Assembly: GCF_022678485.1 (NCBI RefSeq)
Contig: NZ_JALBYP010000022.1
Location: 33,495 to 97,494 of the forward strand
Length of the DNA: 64,000 bases
Direction of reading: 5' to 3'
Origin: Aliiroseovarius sediminis
Lineage (GTDB): Bacteria > Pseudomonadota > Alphaproteobacteria > Rhodobacterales > Rhodobacteraceae
Shown here piece after piece: positions 56,033-64,000 of this stretch (position 1 is its first letter; each line of letters opens with the position of its first letter). The notes below the pieces were generated by a model that did not search any database, had not been told where the DNA came from, and was given only the letters and a program-made list of their open reading frames with translations. The position numbers and the translations under genes were made by a program.

Positions 56033-56413
56033 CTACTCCACCAAGGTCAGACCGGTGAAGCCCGCCGCGCCCAGATGTTGCATGACCTCGACCACGCGCT
56101 GCACATCGGCATCAGGCCCGCCGCGCAGCACGATCAGGTCGCCGGGGTCGCGCATCAGCCCCTCCAACGCGGCCACGCTATCGGCCAGCGCGATGGGGCG
56201 ACCGTTCAGCCACAGCCCCTCGGCCCCGATCCGCACCAGACGCGGCGGGCCGTCATATTGCCCCGCCCCACCGCCACCCGTGCGCAGGGACAAGGTCGTG
56301 TCCCGGCTGAACTGCGCGGTCAGCATAAAGAACACCAGCAGCAGGAACACCACGTCGATCATCGGGGTCAGGCTGGGCCGGCGGCGCGGCCGGTCTGAGG
56401 CGAAGGAAAACAT
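56033..56413 (-). CDS. exbD: ExbD biopolymer transport protein (first copy)
   Basis: 126 residues. The membrane helix has 'LTPMIDVVFLLLVFFML' with the conserved Asp of the proton channel, and a periplasmic alpha/beta domain follows. ATG 56413 touches the exbB stop as TGATG. Works with ExbB and TonB. Confidence 0.92.
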   Translation of the reverse strand: MFSFASDRPRRRPSLTPMIDVVFLLLVFFMLTAQFSRDTTLSLRTGGGGAGQYDGPPRLVRIGAEGLWLNGRPIALADSVAALEGLMRDPGDLIVLRGGPDADVQRVVEVMQHLGAAGFTGLTLVE

Positions 56414-57054
56414 CACGCCACCTTTGCACGACCGGTTGCAAAACACGCAAACAGCCGCGTCGCGATGCCTTCAAGATCGGCTTGCACGCGGTCGGCGACG
56501 GCCTCGAACCAGCTATGCGCGATGGTGGCCGGGATCGCCACCGCCATCCCCGCCGCCGTCGTCAAAAGCGCCTGCCAGATGCCGCCTGCCAGAAGGGTCG
56601 CATCCACCGTGTCACCCGCAAGCTGCAACGCCTGAAACGCGTCGATCATGCCCAGAACCGTGCCCAACAGCCCGACCAGGGGCGCAATCGTCGCGATCAG
56701 GTCCAGGGGCCGCAGCCCATGCCGCAACCCGGCGATTTCCAGCATCGCCAGCCGCGTGATCTCGGCCTGTTGCAGGCCACGATCCAGCCCGGGCTCCGAC
56801 AGCACGCCGACGCAATCCCGCACGAAGCGCGGCCGCACCCGCCGCGCGTCCAATGGCAGCGTCGCCGCATCCGCTCCGGCGCACAGGTCCGTCACCAACG
56901 CCTCGGCCCGTCCGCCGGACCACGCGCCCGCCAGCGACAGCCGCCAGATGCGCCACAGAACCAGCGTCACCATCAGAACCGACAGGGCAGCGATGACCCA
57001 CATCGCCGGGCCGCCGCGCAGCAGGAAGCCCTCGATTGCCTCAATCCGTGTCAT
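56413..57054 (-). CDS. exbB: ExbB/TolQ/MotA proton channel protein
   Basis: 213 residues with three membrane helices (about 15-32, 110-130, 145-170). The core 'PLVGLLGTVLGMIDAFQAL' and 'GGIWQALLTTAAGMAVAIPA' is the MotA/TolQ/ExbB signature. Forms the proton-driven motor for TonB with ExbD. ATG overlaps the cbiZ stop by 4 bases. Confidence 0.94.
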   Translation of the reverse strand: MTRIEAIEGFLLRGGPAMWVIAALSVLMVTLVLWRIWRLSLAGAWSGGRAEALVTDLCAGADAATLPLDARRVRPRFVRDCVGVLSEPGLDRGLQQAEITRLAMLEIAGLRHGLRPLDLIATIAPLVGLLGTVLGMIDAFQALQLAGDTVDATLLAGGIWQALLTTAAGMAVAIPATIAHSWFEAVADRVQADLEGIATRLFACFATGRAKVA

Positions 57055-57761
57055 GTTGCAGCCTCCGTTTCGGTGTCATGTTCAGGCGGCGCGGCGCCGT
57101 CCGCTTCCGTCCAAGGTCCGCGCTTCACGTCGATCTTCCATTCCTGCACGCCGTCGGTCATGGCGTCGTAAACGCAGCGCCCGATAGCCTCGCCAATATC
57201 GGTATGCAGCCCGGCGAAACCAAGCGCACCCGGCGGTGCGGCAACCGCGATGCAATCGGTGCCGGTGCCCGTGGCAATCCCGACGGGCAACGCAATACCC
57301 TGATCCATCACCGCCGCCGTGCGCGCCTGCGCCACGATGCTTGTCGCCTCCAACAGGCCCGCATCGTTCAGCCCGCAATCCAGTTGCACGGCGATGTTGA
57401 TCGTGCCCCACCGCGCCCCGTCATAGCGCATGCGCTGCCCGACCCGCTCGGCATTGGACAGGCCCACCGTCGCCACGCAGCGCGCCGTGATGTCTCCCAC
57501 ACGCGCCACCGCCTCTTTCATCCGCCGCACATCGCGCGAGGTCAGAAAGCACGGGCATTCCGACCGGCCCCGCGCGGCCAAAGCGTCCTCAAGCCACGCG
57601 GCCACATCCAGATCGGGCGTCAGATCGGCGTTGCGCACCTCGCGCCACAGAATGCGGTCGGCGGTGATGAAACCGGGGCGGTTCAGCACCCAACTGACCA
57701 CCCTAAGCGGCGCGCCCAAGGTCAGTTCCATCCACGGACCATCCAGATCAACCGGGGTCAT
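57051..57761 (-). CDS. cbiZ: Adenosylcobinamide amidohydrolase CbiZ
   Basis: Cleaves the aminopropanol linker of adenosylcobinamide or of non-native corrinoids to adenosylcobyrate, so salvaged cobamides can be rebuilt with the cell's own lower ligand. 236 residues. Family patches are 'CFLTSRDVRRMKEA', 'TVGLSNAERVG', 'GTINIAVQLDCGL' and 'GTGTDCIAVAAPPG', with 'GLHTDIGEAIGRCVYDAM' near the C-terminus. Embedded between btuD and exbB with 4-base overlaps. Confidence 0.93.
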   Translation of the reverse strand: MTPVDLDGPWMELTLGAPLRVVSWVLNRPGFITADRILWREVRNADLTPDLDVAAWLEDALAARGRSECPCFLTSRDVRRMKEAVARVGDITARCVATVGLSNAERVGQRMRYDGARWGTINIAVQLDCGLNDAGLLEATSIVAQARTAAVMDQGIALPVGIATGTGTDCIAVAAPPGALGFAGLHTDIGEAIGRCVYDAMTDGVQEWKIDVKRGPWTEADGAAPPEHDTETEAAT

Positions 57762-58516
57762 TCCAGTACCTCCAACGGTTGGAAAATGGGGCCATGCGGC
57801 GTATGTTCAAAATGCGCGGTGATTGCGAAATGGCGGCGCAGGTTGTCGGTGCTCAGAACCGATTGCGGCGGCCCATCGGCCACGATCCGCCCCTCACCCA
57901 GCAGCACAAGCCGCGTGCAATGCCGCGCCGCCAGCCCCAGATCATGCAGCGACACCAGCGCCGATTTGCCCTGCTTCGCCATCCCCGCAAAGATCTTCAT
58001 GGTCGAGATCTGATGCCCCGGATCAAGCCCCGCAATCGGCTCATCCGCCATCACCAAAGGCGTGCCCTGCGCCAGTGTTCGGGCAATCAATACGCGGGCC
58101 TGTTCGCCGCCCGACAGCCGCGTGACCGTACGGTGGCGCATGGCGTCCAGCCCCATCTCGTGCAGCGCAGTATCGACCGCTGCTTGGTCAGCTTGCGTCG
58201 GCCTTTGCCCAGCCGCCAGATGCGGAATACGGCCCAGCGTGACCACCGTTTGCACATCCACCGGCCACGCCAATTCGCGCGCCTGCGGCAGCCACGCCGC
58301 CTGTTTCGCCCGCACCCGCAGCGGCATATCGGCAAGCGAGCTGCGGCCGTCGAACCCGATCAACCCAAGGGCCGCGCGCATCAATGTGGTCTTGCCCGCA
58401 CCGTTGCCACCGATCAGGCCCACGACCTCGCCCGCGTCAATCGTCAAGGACACATCACGCAGAATACTGCGTCCGCGCCGCGTGACCGACAGATCCGATA
58501 TCGCAAGCAAGCTCAT
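57758..58516 (-). CDS. btuD: Cobalamin ABC transporter ATP-binding protein
   Basis: 252 residues. Walker A 'GGNGAGKTTLMRAALG', signature 'LSGGEQARVLIARTLAQ', Walker B 'LVMADEPIAGLD'. Its ATG overlaps the btuC stop as ATGA. The long upstream extension of the frame is not used, since the permease gene covers it. Confidence 0.93.
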   Translation of the reverse strand: MSLLAISDLSVTRRGRSILRDVSLTIDAGEVVGLIGGNGAGKTTLMRAALGLIGFDGRSSLADMPLRVRAKQAAWLPQARELAWPVDVQTVVTLGRIPHLAAGQRPTQADQAAVDTALHEMGLDAMRHRTVTRLSGGEQARVLIARTLAQGTPLVMADEPIAGLDPGHQISTMKIFAGMAKQGKSALVSLHDLGLAARHCTRLVLLGEGRIVADGPPQSVLSTDNLRRHFAITAHFEHTPHGPIFQPLEVLE

Positions 58517-59496
58517 ACGCTCATCTTCCTGACTTTGTGGATCAGGTGCAGAAACAGCGGCGCGCCGATGATGGCAGTCAGAACGCCCAACTTCAGGTCT
58601 TTCGACGGCAACACCAGCCGCACCGTGATATCCGCCGCCAACAGCATCGCCGCGCCGCCCAAAGCGGAACTCCACAACAGGGCCGATGGGCGCGCGCCGA
58701 CGAAGGGGCGCAGGATATGGGGCACCACCAGCCCGACAAAGCCGATGACGCCCGCGACCGCCGTCGATGCGCCCACCACCGCGGCGGTGCCGATCACCAC
58801 CATCAGCCGCAGAACCATCAGGTTGATGCCCATCGCCTCGGCCGCGTCCTCGCCCAAGGTCAGCGCATCAAGACCGCGCCCCACCCCGCCCAGCAGCAGC
58901 CAGCCCATCACCATGAACGGCAGCGCAAGACCCACATGCACCATCGAGCGGTCGGCCAGCGACCCCATCATCCAGAACACGATCTCGTTCGCCGCAAAAG
59001 GGTTGGGCGACAGGTTCAGCACAAGAGAAGTCAGCGCAGCCGCCAATGACGACACCACGATCCCCGCCAGGATCAGCGTCAGCGACGAGCCGCGTGGCCC
59101 CGCCAGCGCCAACACCAGCAACACACCCACCAGCGCCCCAGCCAATGCCGATAACGGCAGTCCAAGCGCAAAGGCGGCGGCAAGGCCCGTCTGGATCGCC
59201 AAGACAGCCCCCAGCGCCGCCGAGGCCGACACCCCGATCAGTCCCGGATCGGCCAGCGGGTTGCGCAGATAGCCCTGCATCGCGGCGCCTGACAGGCCCA
59301 GACTGGCCCCGATCATCACCGCAAGCAGCGCGCGCGGCAGGCGGATTTCATACATCACCAGCCCCAGCAACGACTCCTCGCGGGTGATCAACGCCACAAG
59401 GCTCTGCCACGGGTCGGTATCTGCCGGACCCAGCAGAAGCGCCGCGACGAACAGCACCACCACCAGTGCGATCAGGATCAGGGCAAGGCGTCTCAT
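58513..59496 (-). CDS. btuC: Cobalamin ABC transporter permease
   Basis: 327 residues, FecCD/BtuC family with about ten helices. Core motifs are 'RLPRALLAVMIGASLGLSGAAMQGYLRNPLADPGLIG' (split by position about 52-88) and 'VGFVGLVVPHILR' near 230. Vitamin B12 rather than heme or siderophore is inferred from the riboswitch, BtuB and CbiZ. It overlaps btuF by 4 bases. Confidence 0.94.
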   Translation of the reverse strand: MRRLALILIALVVVLFVAALLLGPADTDPWQSLVALITREESLLGLVMYEIRLPRALLAVMIGASLGLSGAAMQGYLRNPLADPGLIGVSASAALGAVLAIQTGLAAAFALGLPLSALAGALVGVLLVLALAGPRGSSLTLILAGIVVSSLAAALTSLVLNLSPNPFAANEIVFWMMGSLADRSMVHVGLALPFMVMGWLLLGGVGRGLDALTLGEDAAEAMGINLMVLRLMVVIGTAAVVGASTAVAGVIGFVGLVVPHILRPFVGARPSALLWSSALGGAAMLLAADITVRLVLPSKDLKLGVLTAIIGAPLFLHLIHKVRKMSV

Positions 59497-60368
59497 TCCC
59501 CTGCCCCCCGTGCAACTGCTTCATAATCGTGCCGCAACCCGATCAGCCCCTCGACCGCGCGCAGCACATGCGGCGTGCCGCAGATCCAGTCGCGGTCAGC
59601 GATGGTGCCGCGCAACCGCGCATCCTGTAGATGCCGGACCACCGGGTGATCCAGAATCTCCTCGGACCGCGACGCGGCGGGGTAGCGTTGCCCGGTGATG
59701 ATCACGTCCGGGTCCAGCAGCGCGAGCACCTCCAGAGGAATATTTCCGGCCACGGGAATACCCGCCTCGCGCGCGATGTTGTCAAAACCGGCGGTCGCCA
59801 GTATGTGCCCCGACAGGCTTTGGTCCCCCACACTATAGCCATTGGCATAGTAAATCGCCGCGCGCGGGCGGTTTACCACCTGTTCACGCAGCGCGGCCAG
59901 ACGGGCCTCGAACCCCGCGACTTGGTCCGCAGCGCGCGCGTCTTGATGCAGCGCCGCGCCCATCCGGGTCATCGCGGCGCTGACATCCTCCAGCGACAGG
60001 GCGGGCTCGAACACCTCGACCGGCAAGCCCAGCTTGCGCAACATCTGAACGGTCGCCTGCGATGAAAACGCCCCGGCGACCACCAGATCAGGCTTCAGCA
60101 GAAAAATCTCTTCAGCGCGGGCGTGGTTGATGGGCCACCCCAGCGCCTCATCCGCCATGGCCGAGCTTTCGGGCTCGCGCGCCAGCACCGACACCGACAC
60201 AAGCTGGCCGGGATCTGCCAGCATCATCGCCAGTTGATCGGTGCACAGGTTGATCGACACGACCCGCTTGGGCCGCACGTCCGGCGCATCCTGCGCGGTC
60301 GCAACCAGCGGGGCGATCAGGCCGATCACCCCGCCAAGGACCATATTGCGCAGGTGCGCCCGGATCAT
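59493..60368 (-). CDS. btuF: Periplasmic cobalamin-binding protein
   Basis: 291 residues. Signal peptide about residues 1-25, then class III substrate-binding fold: 'KRVVSINLCTDQLAMMLADP' opens the domain and 'LLKPDLVVAGAFSS' and 'LDPDVIITGQRYP' are typical helical-backbone regions. It lies 1 base after btuB. Delivers B12 to BtuCD. Confidence 0.92.
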   Translation of the reverse strand: MIRAHLRNMVLGGVIGLIAPLVATAQDAPDVRPKRVVSINLCTDQLAMMLADPGQLVSVSVLAREPESSAMADEALGWPINHARAEEIFLLKPDLVVAGAFSSQATVQMLRKLGLPVEVFEPALSLEDVSAAMTRMGAALHQDARAADQVAGFEARLAALREQVVNRPRAAIYYANGYSVGDQSLSGHILATAGFDNIAREAGIPVAGNIPLEVLALLDPDVIITGQRYPAASRSEEILDHPVVRHLQDARLRGTIADRDWICGTPHVLRAVEGLIGLRHDYEAVARGAGE

Positions 60369-60369
60369 G

Positions 60370-62229
60370 TCAGAACCGGGCCTCTAGCCCGACATAGGCC
60401 GTCATCGGCCGCGCGGCATAGCCCCACGACTCCGACGCGTCCACGTCAAACAGGTTCTCGACCCGCCCCGTCAACGTCACCTCATCGGTCAAGGCATAGC
60501 GCGCGGCCACATCAACCGTGGTGAACGCGGGCATCTCGACCGTCTCGAACGCGCCCCAATACTGGGTGTCATAATTCCCCGCCACATGCCGCAGATCAGC
60601 CGAGATCGACCCACGCCCGCCAAACGCCGCCAGCGTCGCGCCCAGCGTCAGCTCGTGTTCCGGGCGCCGCGTCTCGACGCTGCCATCGGGGTTCTTGGCG
60701 TCCAGCCAAGTGTATCCAAACCGCAGATCCAGCGTATCCGTCGCCGCGACCTGTCCCCCGACCTCAAGGCCCTCGCGGGTGCTTTTGCCCACCTGGTTTT
60801 CAAACGAAAACGTGCCCGGCCCGGTTGAAATGTCCGTGATCTCGTCGCTGAGCCGTTCGTTGAAATAGGTCACATCCACCACGCCACGATCCCCGAATAT
60901 CGGCAGCTCGATCCCGACATCGAAGCTCTGGTTGGTCTCGGGCATCAGGTTCGGATTGCCGGTATAACCGAACGCATCCGCATACAGTTCGAAATACGAT
61001 GGGTTCACCGACCCGGTCCCGGCAGACGCGTGAAGCCGCACACCATTGTCAAACCCGTAAGACATCGCCGCATTCCAAGTGGTGATATCATCAAACGAGT
61101 CGTTGAAATCGCGCCGCGCACCCAGTTGCACGTCAAACCCGTTTGCGAAACTGCCGCGATACTCCACCGCGACCGAGGTCGTGCCACGCCCGTAAAGCGG
61201 ATTGCTGTCACTGCTGTCTGTTTCATCCTCGACGATCAGGTTCACAAGCTGATCAGCACTGGCAACCGCCTCACCGCTCAGCGAATAGCTCAGCAGATAG
61301 GCCAGTTTTTCCGACTTGGTCTTCGTGAAAGGGCCACCGTCATAGGATTGATCGTTCCGCGTCCAGTCATAGGACAGACGATGCGACAGACGCCCGTCCA
61401 GCATCAGGTATTCGGCAAAGACACTGGCGGTCATTTCGTCCCGTTCGCCGTAAAGGTCGGGATCATCAACGATATAGCTGGCTGCGTCCGTCGGCGTCCA
61501 GGATGTCGCGTCGTAATCATATTCCTCGTTCGATTTGCGGAAGGTGAAACCCAGCTTCACATCGTCCGTCAGCGCATAATCACCCGACAGGATCGCGGTA
61601 TTGCGCCGGGTGGCATCGCGTTCCCCCCCATCGCCCGAGAAATCATAGCCGTGATCATCGGCATGAGACAGCGACAGCGACAGCCCGCCCCGTTCGCCCC
61701 GTTGCGAGATAAATGCGGTCGCGGTGGTGCCGCCTCCGACCTCAATCGAGCCGCCATATTCCGTGCCCTCGCCCCCGCGCTTGGTGATGATGTTGATCAC
61801 CCCCGCCGACGCGTTCGACCCGTAAAAGACCGATTGCGGCCCGCGCAGAACCTCGATCCGTTCGATATTGGCGGTCTCCAGCCCCGACAGCACATATGTC
61901 CCGTCGCCGCCCGCGGCCTCGATCCCGTCGATCAGGATCAGCGTGTGGCTCGCCTCGGCCCCACGAATGCGGACTTGGGTAAAGTTGCTACCCTGCCCGC
62001 TAACCGACAGGCCCGGCAACGCACGCAACGCCTGTTGAACCGTGGTCAGGCCGCGTTCCTCGATATCGGCGCGGGTCAGAACACTGGCAGACCGGCCATA
62101 GCGCGCAGCCTCGACCGGGGAAAACCCGCCCGACACGATGATCGTGCCCAGGTCATACGGGTCTTGCGCGAAAGCGGGTTGGGATAATAATGCGCACAGC
62201 GCAGTGGTGGAAAGAATACGGGCGGTCAT
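60370..62229 (-). CDS. btuB: TonB-dependent vitamin B12 outer-membrane receptor
   Basis: 619 residues. Signal peptide ends '...LLSQPAFA'. The TonB box is in 'DLGTIIVSG', then the plug domain ('VRIRGAEASHTLILIDGIEA', 'RIEVLRGPQSVFYGSNASAGVINIIT') and a 22-strand barrel ending 'AYVGLEARF' with the terminal Phe needed for assembly. ATG 62229 has AAGGA upstream (62235-62240 region); an ATG 5 codons earlier is less likely. First gene of the B12 operon, preceded by a cobalamin riboswitch. Confidence 0.94.
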   Translation of the reverse strand: MTARILSTTALCALLSQPAFAQDPYDLGTIIVSGGFSPVEAARYGRSASVLTRADIEERGLTTVQQALRALPGLSVSGQGSNFTQVRIRGAEASHTLILIDGIEAAGGDGTYVLSGLETANIERIEVLRGPQSVFYGSNASAGVINIITKRGGEGTEYGGSIEVGGGTTATAFISQRGERGGLSLSLSHADDHGYDFSGDGGERDATRRNTAILSGDYALTDDVKLGFTFRKSNEEYDYDATSWTPTDAASYIVDDPDLYGERDEMTASVFAEYLMLDGRLSHRLSYDWTRNDQSYDGGPFTKTKSEKLAYLLSYSLSGEAVASADQLVNLIVEDETDSSDSNPLYGRGTTSVAVEYRGSFANGFDVQLGARRDFNDSFDDITTWNAAMSYGFDNGVRLHASAGTGSVNPSYFELYADAFGYTGNPNLMPETNQSFDVGIELPIFGDRGVVDVTYFNERLSDEITDISTGPGTFSFENQVGKSTREGLEVGGQVAATDTLDLRFGYTWLDAKNPDGSVETRRPEHELTLGATLAAFGGRGSISADLRHVAGNYDTQYWGAFETVEMPAFTTVDVAARYALTDEVTLTGRVENLFDVDASESWGYAARPMTAYVGLEARF

Positions 62230-62249
62230 GGCCTCGTCCTTCATCAAAC

Positions 62250-62264
62250 GGGCCGTTTCGGCCC
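62250..62264 (-). promoter_or_regulatory. Short hairpin just upstream of the btuB ribosome site
   Basis: GGGCCG and CGGCCC form a six-base stem with a 3-base loop, 20 bases before the btuB start codon, with GTTTG after it. It could be part of the riboswitch expression platform controlling either translation or termination. The linker between the aptamer and this hairpin (62265-62371) shows no gene. Confidence 0.4.
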
Positions 62265-62371
62265 AAAGCAACAAATCATGAACCGAAAGGGTAAACCTTC
62301 GGACACGGCGAAATTGCCACCACGACGGAAGGGACCGTAGTTCATGACGCCCCTCGCGCCCGAACTGGGTG

Positions 62372-62538
62372 ATCTCTTCGGCAGGTCTCCTGACTTGCGG
62401 GTCGTCGCTTGGCCGGACCTTCCCGCCGCACATTAAGCAGCAGTGGTATCTCCCGGCTTCGCTCGCCGCTTACAGTTGCGGGGGCAGTCGCGGAGTTGAC
62501 GCCGTCACCGACATCGCACCGTGTTCCCTATTATCCGG
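62372..62538 (-). promoter_or_regulatory. Cobalamin (adenosylcobalamin) riboswitch
   Basis: Read on the minus strand, the region contains the canonical order of cobalamin aptamer elements: GGGAAcacGGTG near the 5' end (about 62528-62517), GACTGCCCCCGCAACTG with GTAAGCGG, GGGAGATACCACTG (B12-box core, about 62455-62442), and the 3' GTCAGGAGACCTGCC (62394-62380). A stem TCCGGGC/GCCCGGA (62534-62554) lies just upstream. It should repress the whole btuB to tonB operon when B12 is abundant. The aptamer ends about 143 bases before the btuB start. Confidence 0.95.
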
Positions 62539-62596
62539 GCAATATGCGCCCGGACCGAAGCAGCTTGGGTGTAATTGATCGGGGCGGGTCTTGTAA

Positions 62597-62827
62597 ATGA
62601 TGATTCGCACACGACCCCTTGGCGTGGAGCATCGCGAGCCTGTGACCCACACGACGGGGTTTTTCTGTGATATACGGGCTAGCACCGTGGGCTGCGCCGG
62701 TCCGAACACCTTCCGCGCCTGGTCTAAGTGTCCGGTGTGCGGGACTAAGATGCCGTTTGCTCTGGACCACTCTATGACTGGAGTCGGCCCAAAGCGGACA
62801 CGTGTTACGTGTTGGTGGTCCCTTTAA
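62597..62827 (+). CDS. Small protein with CPVCG zinc-binding motif
   Basis: 76 codons from ATG 62597 (a GTG at 62641 is an alternative start). It contains 'TTGFFCDIRASTVGC' and 'WSKCPVCGTKMPF', giving Cys residues spaced like a zinc ribbon or knuckle. No strong ribosome site is seen. It lies between the B12 riboswitch and the FRG-domain gene, where the composition begins to change. The family is not recognised. It could be chance, but the cysteine pattern argues for a gene. Confidence 0.4.
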   Translation: MMIRTRPLGVEHREPVTHTTGFFCDIRASTVGCAGPNTFRAWSKCPVCGTKMPFALDHSMTGVGPKRTRVTCWWSL

Positions 62828-62947
62828 CCGGGCGGATCAGGCGGCTCTGGGTGCGGATCGGACATTCGCTTGGATCAGCGCCACCGTCCAGGGTTGGGGG
62901 GAACCCAACTCGACACTAAGACCATAGGCCTGTACGCATTCACTTGT

Positions 62948-63766
62948 ATGTCTTTTGCAACGATTGGTACGAAAATGGATGTCTCTGAGTGGGAAAATGG
63001 TTGGCAACTTTGGGATTTGATTTCACACCTCAAGGACAGTGCGGTCGTAGGGCCAACCAACCTATATCGCGGCCAATCGGATGCTGAATGGGGGCTTACT
63101 CCGGCGCTGTACCGGCGAGAAGTACATATCTTCAGTGAACAGCTCTCCAAAGCAGAACTCTATCTACGCGCTGAGGAGGCAATGCTTCGAGCATTTTTCG
63201 ATCAAGGCGCTTTGTTACTACCCGACTTTCAGCGTGCGCCTTTCATCGATCGCTTTGTAGCTCAGCACTATGGAGTTCCAACGCAATTGCTCGACTGGAC
63301 ACTTGATCCTCTAATTGCACTTTTTTTTGCAGTAAGCGGCGATCCTGAAAAAGACTGTGCTTTGTTTTATATGCAGCCGCTGAGCCGGGTTTGGAGTGAT
63401 CGGACGAACATTAAGCTACCGTGGGATGGAAAGATCGCTGCGTTGAAACCGCCAGTGCTGGACGACAGAATTAGAACTCAAAAAAGCTTCTTTACTGTTC
63501 AGAGTTTTCAAGGCGCCGACACCTTTCTGCCCTTGGACCAGCGCGCTCTAAAGGTATCAAAGAAAAACGAGGGGACGCATCCAAACGATGAGGTTTCCAC
63601 GTTCGGCAAGGTCATAGTTCCAGCTCGTCGAAAACAGCAAGTGCTCTTTCAGCTGCTTCAGCTCGGCATAGATAGCTCGCTTGTATACCCCGGGCTACAG
63701 GGAATAGGGCAACGCATCGCAGATATCGCAAACATCCAGAAATATGGGGGCCGCGACATCTATTGA
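62948..63766 (+). CDS. FRG-domain protein
   Basis: 272 residues from ATG 62948 (TTG/ATG alternatives at 62870 and 62975; none has a clear ribosome site). FRG family motifs are visible: 'NLYRGQSDAEWGLTPALYRR' in the N-terminal third and 'QHYGVPTQLLDWTLDPLIALFFAV' in the middle. FRG proteins are of unknown biochemical function and recur in phage-defence and mobile islands. The gene has lower GC and codons unlike its neighbours (many tta, gct, aaa), suggesting recent transfer. Short spacing from the small CPVCG ORF may mean one unit. Confidence 0.85.
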   Translation: MSFATIGTKMDVSEWENGWQLWDLISHLKDSAVVGPTNLYRGQSDAEWGLTPALYRREVHIFSEQLSKAELYLRAEEAMLRAFFDQGALLLPDFQRAPFIDRFVAQHYGVPTQLLDWTLDPLIALFFAVSGDPEKDCALFYMQPLSRVWSDRTNIKLPWDGKIAALKPPVLDDRIRTQKSFFTVQSFQGADTFLPLDQRALKVSKKNEGTHPNDEVSTFGKVIVPARRKQQVLFQLLQLGIDSSLVYPGLQGIGQRIADIANIQKYGGRDIY

Positions 63767-64000
63767 TGTTATCAGGGGTTTCTTCGGAATCAAGCTGCAA
63801 CGACGTCCTATCAACGAGAAGCAGTGCACATCCGTCAGAAAGCGATAGGCGAAACGATTGTCGACTTTGCAGTGTCCGGATCCCGTGCCCCCGCGCCATT
63901 CCTACTAACCCGAAAAATTCATGAGGAGTCGGTGAGAGTGGCGTAAGATTCTGAAATCTTGTAGATTTTGAGTGTTGAAACCAAGACCTTGGATTTCGAG
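63767..64000. other. Right-edge non-coding or decayed stretch with a short inverted repeat
   Basis: 234 bases after the FRG gene with no convincing gene on either strand. An exact inverted repeat AAATCT-TGT-AGATTT sits at 63954-63968 in AT-rich sequence and could be a terminal repeat or a terminator-like hairpin. A minus-strand frame (63612-63899) overlaps the FRG gene and has no recognisable domain. Too close to the edge to decide. Confidence 0.3.

Noticed and set aside
63612..63899. Minus-strand 95-codon frame as transposase fragment
   Set aside because: No transposase motif could be recognised, and it overlaps the FRG gene.

Overview
The window looks like a chromosomal segment of a Roseobacter-group alphaproteobacterium (Rhodobacterales). 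The basis is the high GC content, gene types and orders typical of that group (beta-hydroxyaspartate cycle cluster, PuuD-type urate oxidase, PuuE-UraD fusion, sit metal transporter, CbiZ-type B12 salvage) and frequent ATGA, GTGA and TTGA stop/start overlaps. No rRNA, tRNA, CRISPR array or intact insertion sequence was seen. Assignment below order level is not possible from this reading.

Layout. 1-3130: RND efflux pump (permease cut by the left edge, plus adaptor) behind a strong palindrome. 3353-5641: LysR regulator divergent from creatinase. 5978-9194: gpx-tspO-SDR-(6-4) photolyase operon, a light and oxidative stress set. 9384-11451: small secreted protein and a GMC oxidoreductase. 11534-17688: urate catabolism (puuD, lysR, uraH, puuE-uraD fusion, allA, NCS2 permease). 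17907-23609: pyruvate dehydrogenase complex aceE-aceF-lpd, closed by a terminator. 23733-26571: TSUP permease, AmiS/UreI-type urea/amide channel, second NCS2 permease. 26652-34450: malic enzyme, then the beta-hydroxyaspartate cycle operon bhcABCD and divergent bhcR. 34447-35280: ureidoglycine aminohydrolase allE. 35574-45339: CocE-like hydrolase, S9 peptidase and a complete peptide ABC transporter. 45699-50891: glutamate dehydrogenase, MgtE, D-amino acid dehydrogenase, a MarR remnant and a MOSC protein. 51224-54794: sitABCD-type Mn/Fe transporter. 54885-62538: nine-gene cobalamin uptake operon (btuB-btuF-btuC-btuD-cbiZ-exbB-exbD-exbD-tonB) behind one cobalamin riboswitch. 62597-64000: more AT-rich, foreign-looking stretch with a small cysteine-rich ORF and an FRG-domain protein.

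How the genes fit together. The central theme is nitrogen-rich organic matter. Urate is oxidised by PuuD and processed by UraH, UraD and PuuE towards allantoate. AllE and AllA then convert ureidoglycine to ureidoglycolate and on to glyoxylate plus urea. The allantoate amidohydrolase (AllC) step is not encoded here. Glyoxylate is the entry substrate of the beta-hydroxyaspartate cycle, which makes oxaloacetate without carbon loss. The neighbouring malic enzyme and pyruvate dehydrogenase connect C4 acids to pyruvate and acetyl-CoA. Creatinase also releases urea, and the AmiS/UreI-like channel could move it. The most notable readings are this glyoxylate link, the single-riboswitch B12 operon, several candidate operators, a run of TTG-started genes, and the FRG/Zn-ribbon islet at the right end. 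Nothing here can be declared a wholly new system from sequence reading alone.
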